Shown here: in pieces, positions 1 to 7,987 of the stretch
Layout: each line of letters starts with the position of its first letter
How positions within the stretch are numbered: the first letter of the stretch is position 1
DNA from: CALCMJ01 sp964475415
GTDB lineage: Bacteria > Bacteroidota > Bacteroidia > Chitinophagales > Saprospiraceae
Assembly: GCA_964475415.1 (NCBI GenBank)
Contig: CAYYWZ010000016.1
Location: 1-60,118 of the forward strand
Direction: 5' to 3'
DNA length: 60,118 bases
The notes under the pieces: model-generated
The model's database searches: none
Seen by the model: the letters and a program-made list of their open reading frames with translations, nothing else
Told to the model about the DNA's origin: nothing
Made by a program: the position numbers and the translations under genes

Positions 1-315
1 ATGTGAATCACAAACTTATAAACAAATTTTTAGTGCTGCTTAAATGCGCTCTTCGATAAAATTATTAAAATAAAATTTTGGAAATTATCCAAAAATCAAG
101 TTAAAATTTTTAATTCGTTACAAATAATAAATCACCGAAAGTATAAGAAATATATCGCCTGAGATAGCCGTATTTACTATCATATTAGTATTATTTATAA
201 TATGATTTGTAGTTAATAAAAATTTAATACCTAATTAGAAGGTAGGGGTTTAATGTAAAAATACTGTCATTATTATGAGAATTGATTACAACAAACCTTG
301 ATTACTTTTAAACAA

Positions 316-996
316 ATGGACTTAATTAAAAAATTAGACTTTCTAAAAGATGTAAAACTTTTTTCTGAACTATCAGAAGAAAAGTTGTTAGGTCTTTCTA
401 GATTGATGAGTGAAAGAAAAGTAGTTAAACACCAATTTATTTATAACACAGGCGAGCCATGCCACGAGCTTTATTTCCTTAATAGCGGAACAGTTAAAAT
501 AGGAAAGCACTCAGAAGATGGCAAAGAGATTATTAGATCGATCATTCAGCCAAATGCAATTTTTGGAGAGAGTGGAGTTTTAGGAGCTGATAATTACGAT
601 AATTTTGCAAAAGCAATGGACTCTAAAGTTTCTTTCTACGTTCTAAAAGTAGAAGACTTTAAATCATTCTTGACGCACAATCCTGAACTATGTTTTAAGT
701 TAATTAACAGCTTAGGAGAAAAATTAAGACATACAGAAAAGCGATTTGAATCTCTGGTTTTTAAAGATGCTAGAGCACGAATCATAGATTTCTTAAAGGA
801 TAATGCAAAAGATTTTGGTAGACAAGTAGGGTATGAGATGCTTATAAAGCATAGTCTCACACAACAAGATATAGCTAATTTCACCGGAACATCTAGACAG
901 ACTGTAACGTCAGTGCTTAATGATCTTAAGAAGTCAAACAAGATATATTTCAAGAGAAAGAGTATTTTAATAAGAGATATGGCCTCTCTGTCATAA
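316..996 (+). CDS. Crp/Fnr-family transcriptional regulator
   Basis: This is a DNA-binding regulator of the Crp/Fnr superfamily. An N-terminal cyclic-nucleotide-binding-type beta-barrel (about residues 15-130) contains the conserved IFGE turn of the effector pocket. A C-terminal winged helix-turn-helix (about 150-220) has the recognition segment LTQQDIANFTGTSRQTV. There is no N-terminal FNR-type cysteine cluster, so an iron-sulfur oxygen sensor is unlikely; the effector is unknown. I place the start at the ATG at 316 because family members begin about 15 residues before this point; a TTG at 298 would add six residues. It is monocistronic and ends 56 bases before a strong terminator. The adjacent NiSOD gene is a possible target, but nothing in the sequence proves it. 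Confidence 0.9.
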   Translation: MDLIKKLDFLKDVKLFSELSEEKLLGLSRLMSERKVVKHQFIYNTGEPCHELYFLNSGTVKIGKHSEDGKEIIRSIIQPNAIFGESGVLGADNYDNFAKAMDSKVSFYVLKVEDFKSFLTHNPELCFKLINSLGEKLRHTEKRFESLVFKDARARIIDFLKDNAKDFGRQVGYEMLIKHSLTQQDIANFTGTSRQTVTSVLNDLKKSNKIYFKRKSILIRDMASLS

Positions 997-1052
997 GAAA
1001 AAAGTTTTTTTCATAATTGGTCGATTTAGTAGTTAACCTGAAATCCTAAAAA

Positions 1053-1079
1053 GACACAGAGTAATCTGTGTCTTTTTTC
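1053..1079 (+). terminator. Intrinsic terminator after the Crp/Fnr gene
   Basis: A perfect 8-bp stem, GACACAGA (1053-1060) with TCTGTGTC (1065-1072), has a GTAA loop and is followed by a run of six T. Flanking A and T bases can lengthen the stem and may make it work on both strands. Confidence 0.85.
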
Positions 1080-1177
1080 TTTTGTATTTCGAAATAGATG
1101 TGTAATTTCGCGGTGCAATAAAACCTAAGCGATATTAATCATATAGATGATTTTGTTTAAGAATAAATTGTAAACTA

Positions 1178-1265
1178 GGAAGAGTGGCAGAGCTGGTTTA
1201 ATGCACCGGTCTTGAAAACCGACGTACGTTAACGCGTACCGGGGGTTCGAATCCCTCCTCTTCCG
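1178..1265 (+). tRNA. tRNA-Ser (anticodon TGA)
   Basis: The acceptor stem GGAAGAG (1178-1184) pairs with CTCTTCC (1258-1264), followed by discriminator G at 1265. The anticodon loop CTTGAAA (1211-1217) gives anticodon TGA at 1213-1215. A long variable arm around ACGTACGTTAACGCGT marks a class II tRNA, and the T-arm GGGGGTTCGAATCCC is standard. The 3' CCA is not encoded. Confidence 0.97.
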
Positions 1266-1270
1266 CAACA

Positions 1271-1313
1271 AACGATCTTTTATCATTGATTTGATATTAG
1301 ATCGTTTTTTTTT
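1271..1313 (+). terminator. Intrinsic terminator of tRNA-Ser
   Basis: Stem AACGATCT (1271-1278) pairs with AGATCGTT (1299-1306). A small inner hairpin can form between the arms, and seven T follow. It begins six bases after the tRNA. Confidence 0.85.
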
Positions 1314-1419
1314 GGAATTAATAAACCTCAAACAAAACTATAGTCTTTGTCAGAGGTTTACTTTATATTAGAGACAACTTAGAAGATTATTTTTTAAAAT
1401 TTAAACAAAGTACAATAGT

Positions 1420-1962
1420 ATGAATAGGATAATATTAACCTTATGTGTAATGGTATCATTAACTTTTTCTGTTTCTGCACAGAGCTTACAGTCAGTTCAG
1501 GAAAACAATAGTAAAATAGATGCTCTAACAAAGGCAATAAGTGCACTTGATGATGATCATTGTGAGGTTCCTTGTGGAATCTATGGCGATTCTCTGAGAG
1601 TAGCATTACTGAAAGAACACTCCGAAACTATTGCTAAAGGCATAGATCAAGTAAATAAATTATCAAAAGACTCTTCTCCTAATTATAATCAAATTGTAAG
1701 ATGGGTGATGAATAAAGAACATCATGCAGAGGCTATACAAGAAATAGTAAGTCAGTATTTTACACATCAAAGAGTAAAGTTACTTCCTACAGACTCTAAG
1801 CGTAAAATGGAAACTAATTACTATGCCCAGTTAGAATCATTACATAAAATATCTGTCTATGCTATGAAGACAAAACAATCTACAGATGCAAAGAATGTAG
1901 ATTTACTTAATAAAGCCATTCATGACTTTGAACACGCTTACTTCGGAGATCATAAGCATTAA
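1420..1962 (+). CDS. sodN: Nickel superoxide dismutase with Sec signal peptide
   Basis: This enzyme dismutates superoxide to oxygen and hydrogen peroxide using nickel. The family signature is the Ni-hook HCxxPCxxY, seen here as HCEVPCGIY with His47, Cys48 and Cys52. The following helical part (HAEAIQEIV, YFTHQRVKLL, then a C-terminal helix ending in HDFEHAYFGDHKH) fits the four-helix NiSOD fold and length. In known NiSODs the mature chain begins at the hook His, freed by a peptidase. Here the hook follows a typical Sec signal peptide (residues 1-20, ending SVSA) and a further spacer of about 26 residues, so a periplasmic or outer location and a second cleavage are inferred. No sodX-type peptidase gene lies next to it. 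Its stop overlaps the start of the DUF5522 gene. Confidence 0.88.
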   Translation: MNRIILTLCVMVSLTFSVSAQSLQSVQENNSKIDALTKAISALDDDHCEVPCGIYGDSLRVALLKEHSETIAKGIDQVNKLSKDSSPNYNQIVRWVMNKEHHAEAIQEIVSQYFTHQRVKLLPTDSKRKMETNYYAQLESLHKISVYAMKTKQSTDAKNVDLLNKAIHDFEHAYFGDHKH

Positions 1963-2147
1963 TGGATAGTTCGAAAAAAAATACCTCTGATAAAGAAGAT
2001 CTGATGAAGTCAGATCGGGATTATTATTTTGAAAATGGACTTATGGTAATGACTGAAAGTTATCATATAAATAGAGGATTTTGTTGTGGTAACAAATGCA
2101 GGCACTGTCCTTATGATTATAAAAATGTGACTACTGAAGTGAAATAA
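1962..2147 (+). CDS. DUF5522 cysteine-rich small protein
   Basis: This 61-residue protein has a compact Cys/His cluster, RGFCCGNKCRHCPYDY (Cys41, Cys42, Cys46, His48, Cys49), typical of the DUF5522 family found across Bacteroidota. Its function is not established; the cluster suggests metal or iron-sulfur binding. It has no signal peptide and should be cytosolic. Its ATG at 1962 shares one base with the NiSOD stop (TAATG), so the two are translationally coupled. That arrangement allows a role in nickel or redox handling for the dismutase, which is inference only. Confidence 0.8.
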   Translation: MDSSKKNTSDKEDLMKSDRDYYFENGLMVMTESYHINRGFCCGNKCRHCPYDYKNVTTEVK

Positions 2148-2178
2148 TAACAATCGAACTATAGGTAAATTCATTATA

Positions 2179-2213
2179 AAAAAGCTGGCTTTAGTAAAAT
2201 GGCAGCTTTTTTA
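2179..2213 (+). terminator. Intrinsic terminator of the sodN-DUF5522 operon
   Basis: Stem AAAAAGCTG (2179-2187) pairs with CAGCTTTTT (2203-2211), and the T tract continues into TTATATTTT. It lies about 30 bases after the DUF5522 stop. Confidence 0.8.
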
Positions 2214-2495
2214 TATTTTCATTATTAACTAGTGAATCTATATACTCAGTTAAGTAATAGTATTATAAAGTGAGTAAACAGATTAAGAGGATACAAAATC
2301 AAGATTTTCTAGAATAGGGTTTTAAAAGCCCTATTCTCATTGAATTAGCTACAAAAGAATCATAATTCGAAGTTTATCCGAAAATTTATTGGGTTTTGCA
2401 TAATATTTAAGGTATAAAAAGACTTTATATATATAACTGCGTTAAATGTTAAATTGATAAACGCAATTAGTAGTTTTTTCATACTGGTCCGATTC
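2214..2495. other. AT-rich intergenic stretch with hairpins
   Basis: No coding frame is recognisable. Two inverted repeats are visible: a perfect 9-bp stem AGAATAGGG (2311-2319) with CCCTATTCT (2329-2337), which has no T tract on either side, and TGCGTT with AACGCA near 2439-2466. The stretch ends at a strong plus-strand terminator (2496-2526), so it may carry a small plus-strand transcript. Confidence 0.4.
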
Positions 2496-2526
2496 AGAAG
2501 CTATCACATAGGTAGCTTCTTTTTTT
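2496..2526 (+). terminator. Plus-strand intrinsic terminator without an obvious gene
   Basis: Stem AGAAGCTA (2496-2503) pairs with TAGCTTCT (2513-2520), and the T run extends through 2526. The T tract is on the plus strand only, so it does not serve the minus-strand oad operon that ends at 2525. The last upstream plus-strand gene already has its own terminator at 2179-2213. Confidence 0.75.
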
Positions 2527-3730
2527 ATCCTAGAAATGATATCAGAACTCCTGCAGCAACGGCACTTCCTATAACACCAGAAATATTAGATGACATAGCA
2601 TATTGTAAAATATGATTAGTAGGGTCATGCTTTAAGGCTATATCGTTGGCAACTCTAGATGCCATAGGAACAGCACTTAGTCCAGTAGCTCCTATAAGAG
2701 GATTTATCTTCTTCTTAGCGAATAGGTTATATATTTTTACAGCCATAATGCCTCCTAATATAGAAATAGCAAAGGCAATAAAGCCACCTACTACAATAGT
2801 TAAGGTTTTAGAATTTAGAAAAGTATCGACTGACATAGTAGCTCCTACCGTAAGACCTAGAAAAATGGTTGCAGTGTTCATTATCGTTTCTGAAGCAGCC
2901 TGAAACAATCTACTCGTATCTTGTCCGATTTCTTTTATTAGATTTCCGAACAGTAGCATACCTACTAATGGTACTGAACTAGGCACAAGAATAGCAACAA
3001 TAGTCCCTAACATAAGAGGGAAAATTATTTTGACAGTCTTGATATCTTTGATTTTTGTTTCACTAGGGTATAGTCGATCCTGAGCTTTCATGTTGATCTT
3101 CAATTCTTTCTTCGTCATAGAGAATTTCACAATGAGAGGAATAATAACAGGAACAAGAGCCATATAAGAGTATGCAGCTATGGCTATAGGGCCTAACAGT
3201 TGTGGAGCTAGCTTGATTGCTGTGTATATTGCCGTAGGTCCGTCAGCGCCTCCTATGATGCCTAGCGCTCCAGCCTCTTGTGGTGTAAACCCTAAATATA
3301 TAGCAGCGATAAGTACTGAAAATATGCCTACCTGAGCCGCTGCACCAAAGAATGCAAGCCTTAGATTTCGAAGCATTGGCCCAAAATCCGTCATAGCTCC
3401 CACACCCATAAAAATAAGTGGAGGAAGTAAACCAGTCTTGATAAGTAAATAGTAAAGCATATTCATAATACCGAACTCTTTAGCTATTTCTAAAATAGTG
3501 AGATGCTCAAGATTGTTTTCTGTTGTAGCTTGTATAACAGCCATCTGTCCTCCTGGGAAATTAGCAAGCAATACGCCGAATCCTATAGGTACAAGAAGTA
3601 AGGGTTCATACTTTTTAGCAATCCCTAGATATAGTAAGAGTAAGGCTAAGCCTAACATCAGCAAAACAAGAGGAGAATTTATTATCTCCTCAAGGGCGGT
3701 CATTTCATATAGTTTATTTAATACTTCCAC
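2525..3730 (-). CDS. oadB: Sodium-translocating decarboxylase beta subunit (OadB-type)
   Basis: This is the integral membrane subunit of the sodium-ion-translocating decarboxylase family (oxaloacetate, methylmalonyl-CoA or glutaconyl-CoA). It decarboxylates the carboxybiotin carried by the alpha subunit and couples this to Na+ export. About ten hydrophobic segments are visible. The family's sodium-site region GALGIIGGADGPTAIY is intact (around residues 153-168), and the C-terminal half holds GLSAVPMASRV and NISGVIGSAVAAG. Length (401 residues) is normal. The GTG start follows directly on the stop of oadA; an ATG nine codons in is an alternative start. It is the last gene of the oadG-oadA-oadB operon. 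Confidence 0.92.
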   Translation of the reverse strand: MEVLNKLYEMTALEEIINSPLVLLMLGLALLLLYLGIAKKYEPLLLVPIGFGVLLANFPGGQMAVIQATTENNLEHLTILEIAKEFGIMNMLYYLLIKTGLLPPLIFMGVGAMTDFGPMLRNLRLAFFGAAAQVGIFSVLIAAIYLGFTPQEAGALGIIGGADGPTAIYTAIKLAPQLLGPIAIAAYSYMALVPVIIPLIVKFSMTKKELKINMKAQDRLYPSETKIKDIKTVKIIFPLMLGTIVAILVPSSVPLVGMLLFGNLIKEIGQDTSRLFQAASETIMNTATIFLGLTVGATMSVDTFLNSKTLTIVVGGFIAFAISILGGIMAVKIYNLFAKKKINPLIGATGLSAVPMASRVANDIALKHDPTNHILQYAMSSNISGVIGSAVAAGVLISFLG

Positions 3731-5641
3731 TTATGTGAGCTTTATTATATTCTGATCTTCTTCTATTTCATCTCCATGCTGCACTAAGATTTCTGCAACT
3801 GTACCTTGTTTGTCTGAAGTAACAGCATTAATAACCTTCATAGATTCGATATATGCTACCGTATCTCCTACATTTATTTTGTCTCCTATTTTTATAGCCT
3901 TATCGGAGTTGTCCTTAGTCAGGAAAAATTTCCCTTCTAGGGGTGCAATGATATAAATCCCAGATGCTTGTCCTTCAGTCTGTTCTGCAATGGCATTTTG
4001 CTGAGGAATTACCTTAGATGTAGATTGTATTCCAGTTTCTATATCTGGATAATGAATTTTGACATGGAATTTTTCTCCATTGATATTAAGGTCTAGTTTC
4101 TGCGGCATATGTACTGCAGATGCATTACTCATTGCTGGCAATACAGCAGCTGAAGGATTAGCAGATGATTGTATATCTGTTTTGCTTTTTCTTTGGGCCA
4201 AGTCTTTGAGGAAATTCTCTTTAGCTTTGCCATTTTTGTAATCTTCATACTGCTTAGGATGCATGGCATATTCTAGTAATTCTTCGTCATCTTCTCCTGT
4301 GTCCCATCCTTTTTCTTTCATTTTAGCTCTGTACATATCTAGTTCGTTTTCATAGAGATCTTGTGGTTTTCCTGTATAGAATTCTCTTCCTTGTTTTTCA
4401 GCTAGATCCATAATATCCGAGCCTAGAGGCCCAAGGAGCTTGCCCGACTTACCCAGGATCATTCCCCAGGTATTCTCATCTATCATACTCCATCTTTCTT
4501 TACCCTTGATGGTTTGTATGGCATTCATTAGAGAAACATTTTTGACATACTGAGAGAAAGGAGTTACTAACGGTGGAGATCCTAATCTGGGCCATGCATA
4601 CTCTACTTCCTCGAAAAGCTTGATCATAAGTTCATCCTGACTCATCTCCGGTTTGTCATTCTTCTTTAACCATTTGTTTACACTCTTTAAGTTGTTTTCC
4701 AAATCTGCCATAAGACTTCCCATCATTCCACCAGGTAATCCGGGACCTAATAAAAGAGAATTTAGGTATCGATTTCGAGGATTTATATATGCACCCAGGA
4801 AATCATCTATGAATTCTTGAGATAGTTTTCTGACTTCCATATAGGCCTTCATATTTATATCAGGAAGAGAAAAACCTGCATCCTTCAACATAGCATGAAC
4901 AGAGATAAGGTCAGCATGACCAGTCCCCCAAGACAATGGCTCCATACCTACATCTATAATGTCAGCGCCGTTTCTTGCTGCTTCTAACGAAGATGCTATA
5001 CTCAGACCTGGGGTAGAGTGACCATGATATTGTATGATGATATCTGGATGTCTTTCTCTTATCCCCTTAGTTATTTTACCTATAGATACTGGTCTGCCTA
5101 TCCCAGCCATATCTTTGATGCATATTTCTTGAGCTCCTAGCTCTATATAACTATCTGCAAGACTTATATAATAGTCTACAGTATGTAATTCGGAGTAGGT
5201 TAGACTAAGAGCAGCTTGTGCTATCATTCCTCCTTCTTTTGCGTATTTAAAAGAAAGCTCTAAATTTTGTGGATTATTAAGCCCATCGAATGATCTTGAT
5301 ATATCAGTACCTTGCTTTTTCTTTACTTTGAACATGAGTTGTCTTACATCTGCAGGTACAGGACTCATCCTTATCCCATTCAGTCCTCTTTCTAGCATCT
5401 GAGTCTGTATACCAGCATCGTTAAACGCTTGAGTCCATTTTCTTACAGATATATTAGGATTTTCTCCAAACAACAAATTTACTTGTTCAAAGCCTCCTCC
5501 ATTAGTTTCTACACGATGGAAACAACCTACATCTACGATTGCAGGCGCTACTCTTACTAATTGGTCAACCCTAGGAACATACTTTCCACTTGATTGCCAC
5601 ATATCTCTATAGACTAGTGCTAGTTTTATTTCTTTTGCCAT
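3731..5641 (-). CDS. oadA: Biotin-dependent decarboxylase/carboxyltransferase alpha subunit (OadA-like)
   Basis: This cytosolic subunit transfers a carboxyl group from a 2-oxo acid (oxaloacetate in OadA) to biotin. The N-terminal carboxyltransferase TIM barrel keeps the RDxxQS metal-site segment (Arg12, Asp13, Gln16), the carboxylated lysine in IKDMAG (Lys176) and the metal histidines in YHGHS (His206, His208). A PYC_OADA-type conserved domain follows. A charged linker near 480-540 leads to a C-terminal biotinyl domain with ESMKV, where Lys602 carries biotin; ESMK replaces the common AMKM. The barrel is divergent from canonical OadA (for example DMWQSSGKY), so the true substrate may be oxaloacetate, pyruvate-type or an acyl-CoA-linked acid. 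It lies between oadG and oadB in one operon. Confidence 0.87.
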   Translation of the reverse strand: MAKEIKLALVYRDMWQSSGKYVPRVDQLVRVAPAIVDVGCFHRVETNGGGFEQVNLLFGENPNISVRKWTQAFNDAGIQTQMLERGLNGIRMSPVPADVRQLMFKVKKKQGTDISRSFDGLNNPQNLELSFKYAKEGGMIAQAALSLTYSELHTVDYYISLADSYIELGAQEICIKDMAGIGRPVSIGKITKGIRERHPDIIIQYHGHSTPGLSIASSLEAARNGADIIDVGMEPLSWGTGHADLISVHAMLKDAGFSLPDINMKAYMEVRKLSQEFIDDFLGAYINPRNRYLNSLLLGPGLPGGMMGSLMADLENNLKSVNKWLKKNDKPEMSQDELMIKLFEEVEYAWPRLGSPPLVTPFSQYVKNVSLMNAIQTIKGKERWSMIDENTWGMILGKSGKLLGPLGSDIMDLAEKQGREFYTGKPQDLYENELDMYRAKMKEKGWDTGEDDEELLEYAMHPKQYEDYKNGKAKENFLKDLAQRKSKTDIQSSANPSAAVLPAMSNASAVHMPQKLDLNINGEKFHVKIHYPDIETGIQSTSKVIPQQNAIAEQTEGQASGIYIIAPLEGKFFLTKDNSDKAIKIGDKINVGDTVAYIESMKVINAVTSDKQGTVAEILVQHGDEIEEDQNIIKLT

Positions 5642-5677
5642 TCTTCTTTTATTTATTCAGTCATTGTAATAGGTCCC

Positions 5678-5926
5678 TTATTCCTTTTCTATGGAGATGA
5701 TAGCACCTTTTCCCTGAGTAACTGTATGGACACTCGTAACTATAGCTGCTACCATACTTGGGTCTATTTTGTCAGGAAGATTAACTAATTTAGTTTTTTT
5801 ACTGACGATTCTATTTACAACATTTATAAGGACCTTAGAAGATAATACTACAAGTAATAGAATTACAAAAACAGTCGACATGCCTATAAGTATAAGACGA
5901 AATGATGTTTCAATATTAGCTTCCAT
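5678..5926 (-). CDS. oadG: OadG-type gamma subunit of the sodium-pump decarboxylase
   Basis: This 82-residue protein has one N-terminal transmembrane helix (GMSTVFVILLLVVL) and a short polar tail (KIDPSMVAAIVTSVHTVTQGKG), the pattern of the OadG family that anchors the alpha subunit to the membrane beta subunit. It is the first gene of the oadG-oadA-oadB operon, 36 bases before oadA. Sequence conservation in this family is low, so the call rests on topology, size and position. Confidence 0.82.
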   Translation of the reverse strand: MEANIETSFRLILIGMSTVFVILLLVVLSSKVLINVVNRIVSKKTKLVNLPDKIDPSMVAAIVTSVHTVTQGKGAIISIEKE

Positions 5927-5988
5927 GTAAAAATTTAGTTTGCTAAAATAAGAATAATATACATTCTAAAGGAACGCGAAGTAAAAGA

Positions 5989-5996
5989 TATATTTG
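5989..5996 (+). promoter_or_regulatory. Putative Bacteroidota -7 box for aspartate kinase
   Basis: TATATTTG matches the Bacteroidota TAnnTTTG box and lies 29 bases before the TTG start of the aspartate kinase. No clear TTG -33 element is seen at the usual spacing. Confidence 0.5.
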
Positions 5997-6024
5997 TAAA
6001 ACATTAGGAATAAAAATAAATATT

Positions 6025-7305
6025 TTGAAAGTATTCAAATTTGGGGGCGCATCTGTCCAAAATGCAGAGAGAATTAGGAATGTAGCGAGTATTATAGAGG
6101 CTAATGCTTTAGAACCTCTTTTTGTCGTTGTGTCAGCGCTAGGAAAGACAACAAATAAGCTAGAGAAGATTGTAAAATCATATATGGATAGACGTTCTGA
6201 TTCTATGCAATTAGTAAATGAGCTTAAGCAAGAGCATATAGATATAGCCGCTAAGCTTATGCCTGGAAATACTACTGTATTGGAAGATATTAACGAATTG
6301 ATAGTTACCATAGAGTGGATTCTAGAAGAGGAGCCAGATAATTCTTATGGATATTTCTATGATCAGATCGTATCCACTGGAGAGTTGCTCTCCTCTAAGA
6401 TTCTTGCACATTATCTTATCAGTAAAGAAACTAATGCAAGTTGGTTGGATGTTAGAGACGTCCTATTCACAGATAATTCATATATGGAAGCTGTAGTTGA
6501 TTGGAAAACTACACAAAATAGAATCGATCAAAATCTAATACCAAAGATTGTAGATAATAAGGTTTTTGTAACTCAGGGTTATATTGGTTCTACATCTGAA
6601 AATTTCACTACAACTCTTGGTAGGGAAGGATCGGATTATACTGGGGCTATTTTTTCTTATTGTCTAAACGCAACTAGCCTTACGATATGGAAAAATGTGG
6701 AAGGAGTACTTACAGGCGATCCTACTTTGTTTGAGAATGTTAGTCTCATAGAGCGTCTAGATTATACAGAAGCTATAGAGATGACTTATTATGGTGCAAA
6801 GGTTATCCACCCTAAAACCATAAAACCTTTGCAAAATAAGTCTATACCTATGTATGTCAAATCTTTTATTAATTCAGATGGAGTAGGAACTCGTATAGGG
6901 GAAGAAGAGGTACTAAAATATCCACCAATGGTAGTAATTGAGGATAATCAAGTTATGCTTCATATAAGTACTAGAGATTTTTCTTTTGTAGCTGAGAACC
7001 ATCTAGTTCAGATATTTGACCTCATAGCGAAATCTAGAATGAAAGTAAACCTGATGCGGAACACTGCCATAAGTTTTACTATATGCATGAGTAGACATGA
7101 AAGAAAACTAAAGGATATAGTAGAAGGTTTGCAGAAAGATTTCAATGTCGTTACGGATGATCAATTACAGTTAATTACCATCAGACATTATAATGATGAG
7201 ACTATAGATGCGATGAAGAAAGGGAAGGTTGTTTTGTTTGAAGAGAAATTAGAAAAAATGACTCAGATGGTAGTGAAAAGTATTCCTATCATGAAGATGA
7301 AATAA
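6025..7305 (+). CDS. lysC: Aspartate kinase
   Basis: This enzyme phosphorylates L-aspartate, the first step of the lysine, threonine, methionine and diaminopimelate routes. It starts with the amino-acid-kinase motif KFGGASV (usual KFGGTSV), holds the substrate region TTLGREGSDYTGAIF, and has GVLTGDP and GAKVIHPKTI as in lysine-sensitive kinases. The C-terminal 130 residues look like the ACT regulatory region. At 426 residues it is a stand-alone kinase, not fused to homoserine dehydrogenase. It starts with TTG at 6025, as no ATG is near the conserved N terminus. dapF elsewhere in the window belongs to the same overall pathway. Confidence 0.92.
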   Translation: MKVFKFGGASVQNAERIRNVASIIEANALEPLFVVVSALGKTTNKLEKIVKSYMDRRSDSMQLVNELKQEHIDIAAKLMPGNTTVLEDINELIVTIEWILEEEPDNSYGYFYDQIVSTGELLSSKILAHYLISKETNASWLDVRDVLFTDNSYMEAVVDWKTTQNRIDQNLIPKIVDNKVFVTQGYIGSTSENFTTTLGREGSDYTGAIFSYCLNATSLTIWKNVEGVLTGDPTLFENVSLIERLDYTEAIEMTYYGAKVIHPKTIKPLQNKSIPMYVKSFINSDGVGTRIGEEEVLKYPPMVVIEDNQVMLHISTRDFSFVAENHLVQIFDLIAKSRMKVNLMRNTAISFTICMSRHERKLKDIVEGLQKDFNVVTDDQLQLITIRHYNDETIDAMKKGKVVLFEEKLEKMTQMVVKSIPIMKMK

Positions 7306-7320
7306 CAAAATTATCTATCA

Positions 7321-7587
7321 TTATTCTCTTTGTCTAGAGCTGTATCTTATTTTGTAATATAGAATGATTACAGTAAAAGTAAGTGTAAATATATTAGCTA
7401 CAAGAATGGGCATATTACTTATCCGTATCCCATATATTAACCAAAGAAGAACACCTAAACTAAAGAGGAGATACATAAATAATGATATATCACCAGCTGA
7501 TTTCGTTTTATAACACCGATAAACTTGAGGAATAAATGATAGAGTTGTAAGTATAGCTGCTACTAAGCCTAATACATCATTATCCAT
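7321..7587 (-). CDS. SemiSWEET-type PQ-loop transporter
   Basis: This 88-residue membrane protein has three predicted helices (LGLVAAILTTLSFIPQVYRC, a middle hydrophobic helix, and VANIFTLTFTVIILYY). The PQ motif (FIPQ) and the GVLLWLIYGI segment are those of SemiSWEETs, which dimerise to form a bidirectional small-sugar carrier. The native substrate cannot be read from the sequence. It is followed by nothing on its strand and preceded five bases away by the 7593 gene. Confidence 0.88.
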   Translation of the reverse strand: MDNDVLGLVAAILTTLSFIPQVYRCYKTKSAGDISLFMYLLFSLGVLLWLIYGIRISNMPILVANIFTLTFTVIILYYKIRYSSRQRE

Positions 7588-7592
7588 TATAT

Positions 7593-7931
7593 CTACAATA
7601 ACTTAGTCAAGAATAAAGAGAGATTTTGTTCTAATTTTGAAAACTCTCCATCAGCCTTAAACAACTTGTTTATTTCTGCTAGAACTTCATTCCTTCTATC
7701 TTCTGTGGGATAATATAAACCCTTGTATTTTAAGATCTCTTGTAGTATTTCGTAATCTCCGAGTTCTTCATATTCAGCATGCATTTTTTCAAAAGTTTCC
7801 TTACCTACCTTTGATTGGATAAGCTCTTTTTCATCAGCTGTAAACTCTAGATCCGCATAAGAAGCGTGTATGAGTAAAAAGCCTAGAAATTCGGAATAAT
7901 TCCATTTGTACTCTTCTTTCATTTCTAACAA
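7593..7931 (-). CDS. TerB-like helical protein of unknown function
   Basis: This 112-residue acidic, all-helical soluble protein has no signal peptide. The pattern FLLIHASYADLEFTADEKELIQ, with a second acidic turn KADGEFSKLEQN, resembles TerB/DjlA-type domains in which helices are joined by Asp/Glu turns. The family assignment is tentative. It is probably co-transcribed with the SemiSWEET gene. A second, more typical TerB-like protein lies at 36440-36850. Confidence 0.55.
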   Translation of the reverse strand: MLEMKEEYKWNYSEFLGFLLIHASYADLEFTADEKELIQSKVGKETFEKMHAEYEELGDYEILQEILKYKGLYYPTEDRRNEVLAEINKLFKADGEFSKLEQNLSLFLTKLL

Positions 7932-7987
7932 TGTTTGGTGGTTATTTATATTGGTTAAAGTAAATAATTCTTAAAAGTAAATAATTC

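Noticed and set aside
1178..1265. tRNA-Ser as an integration site for a genomic island
   Set aside because: No integrase, no repeat of the tRNA 3' end and no phage genes lie downstream; the neighbours are ordinary chromosomal genes.
5943..6311. 122-codon frame antisense to aspartate kinase
   Set aside because: It lies over the conserved kinase N terminus; its composition is that of a shadow frame.
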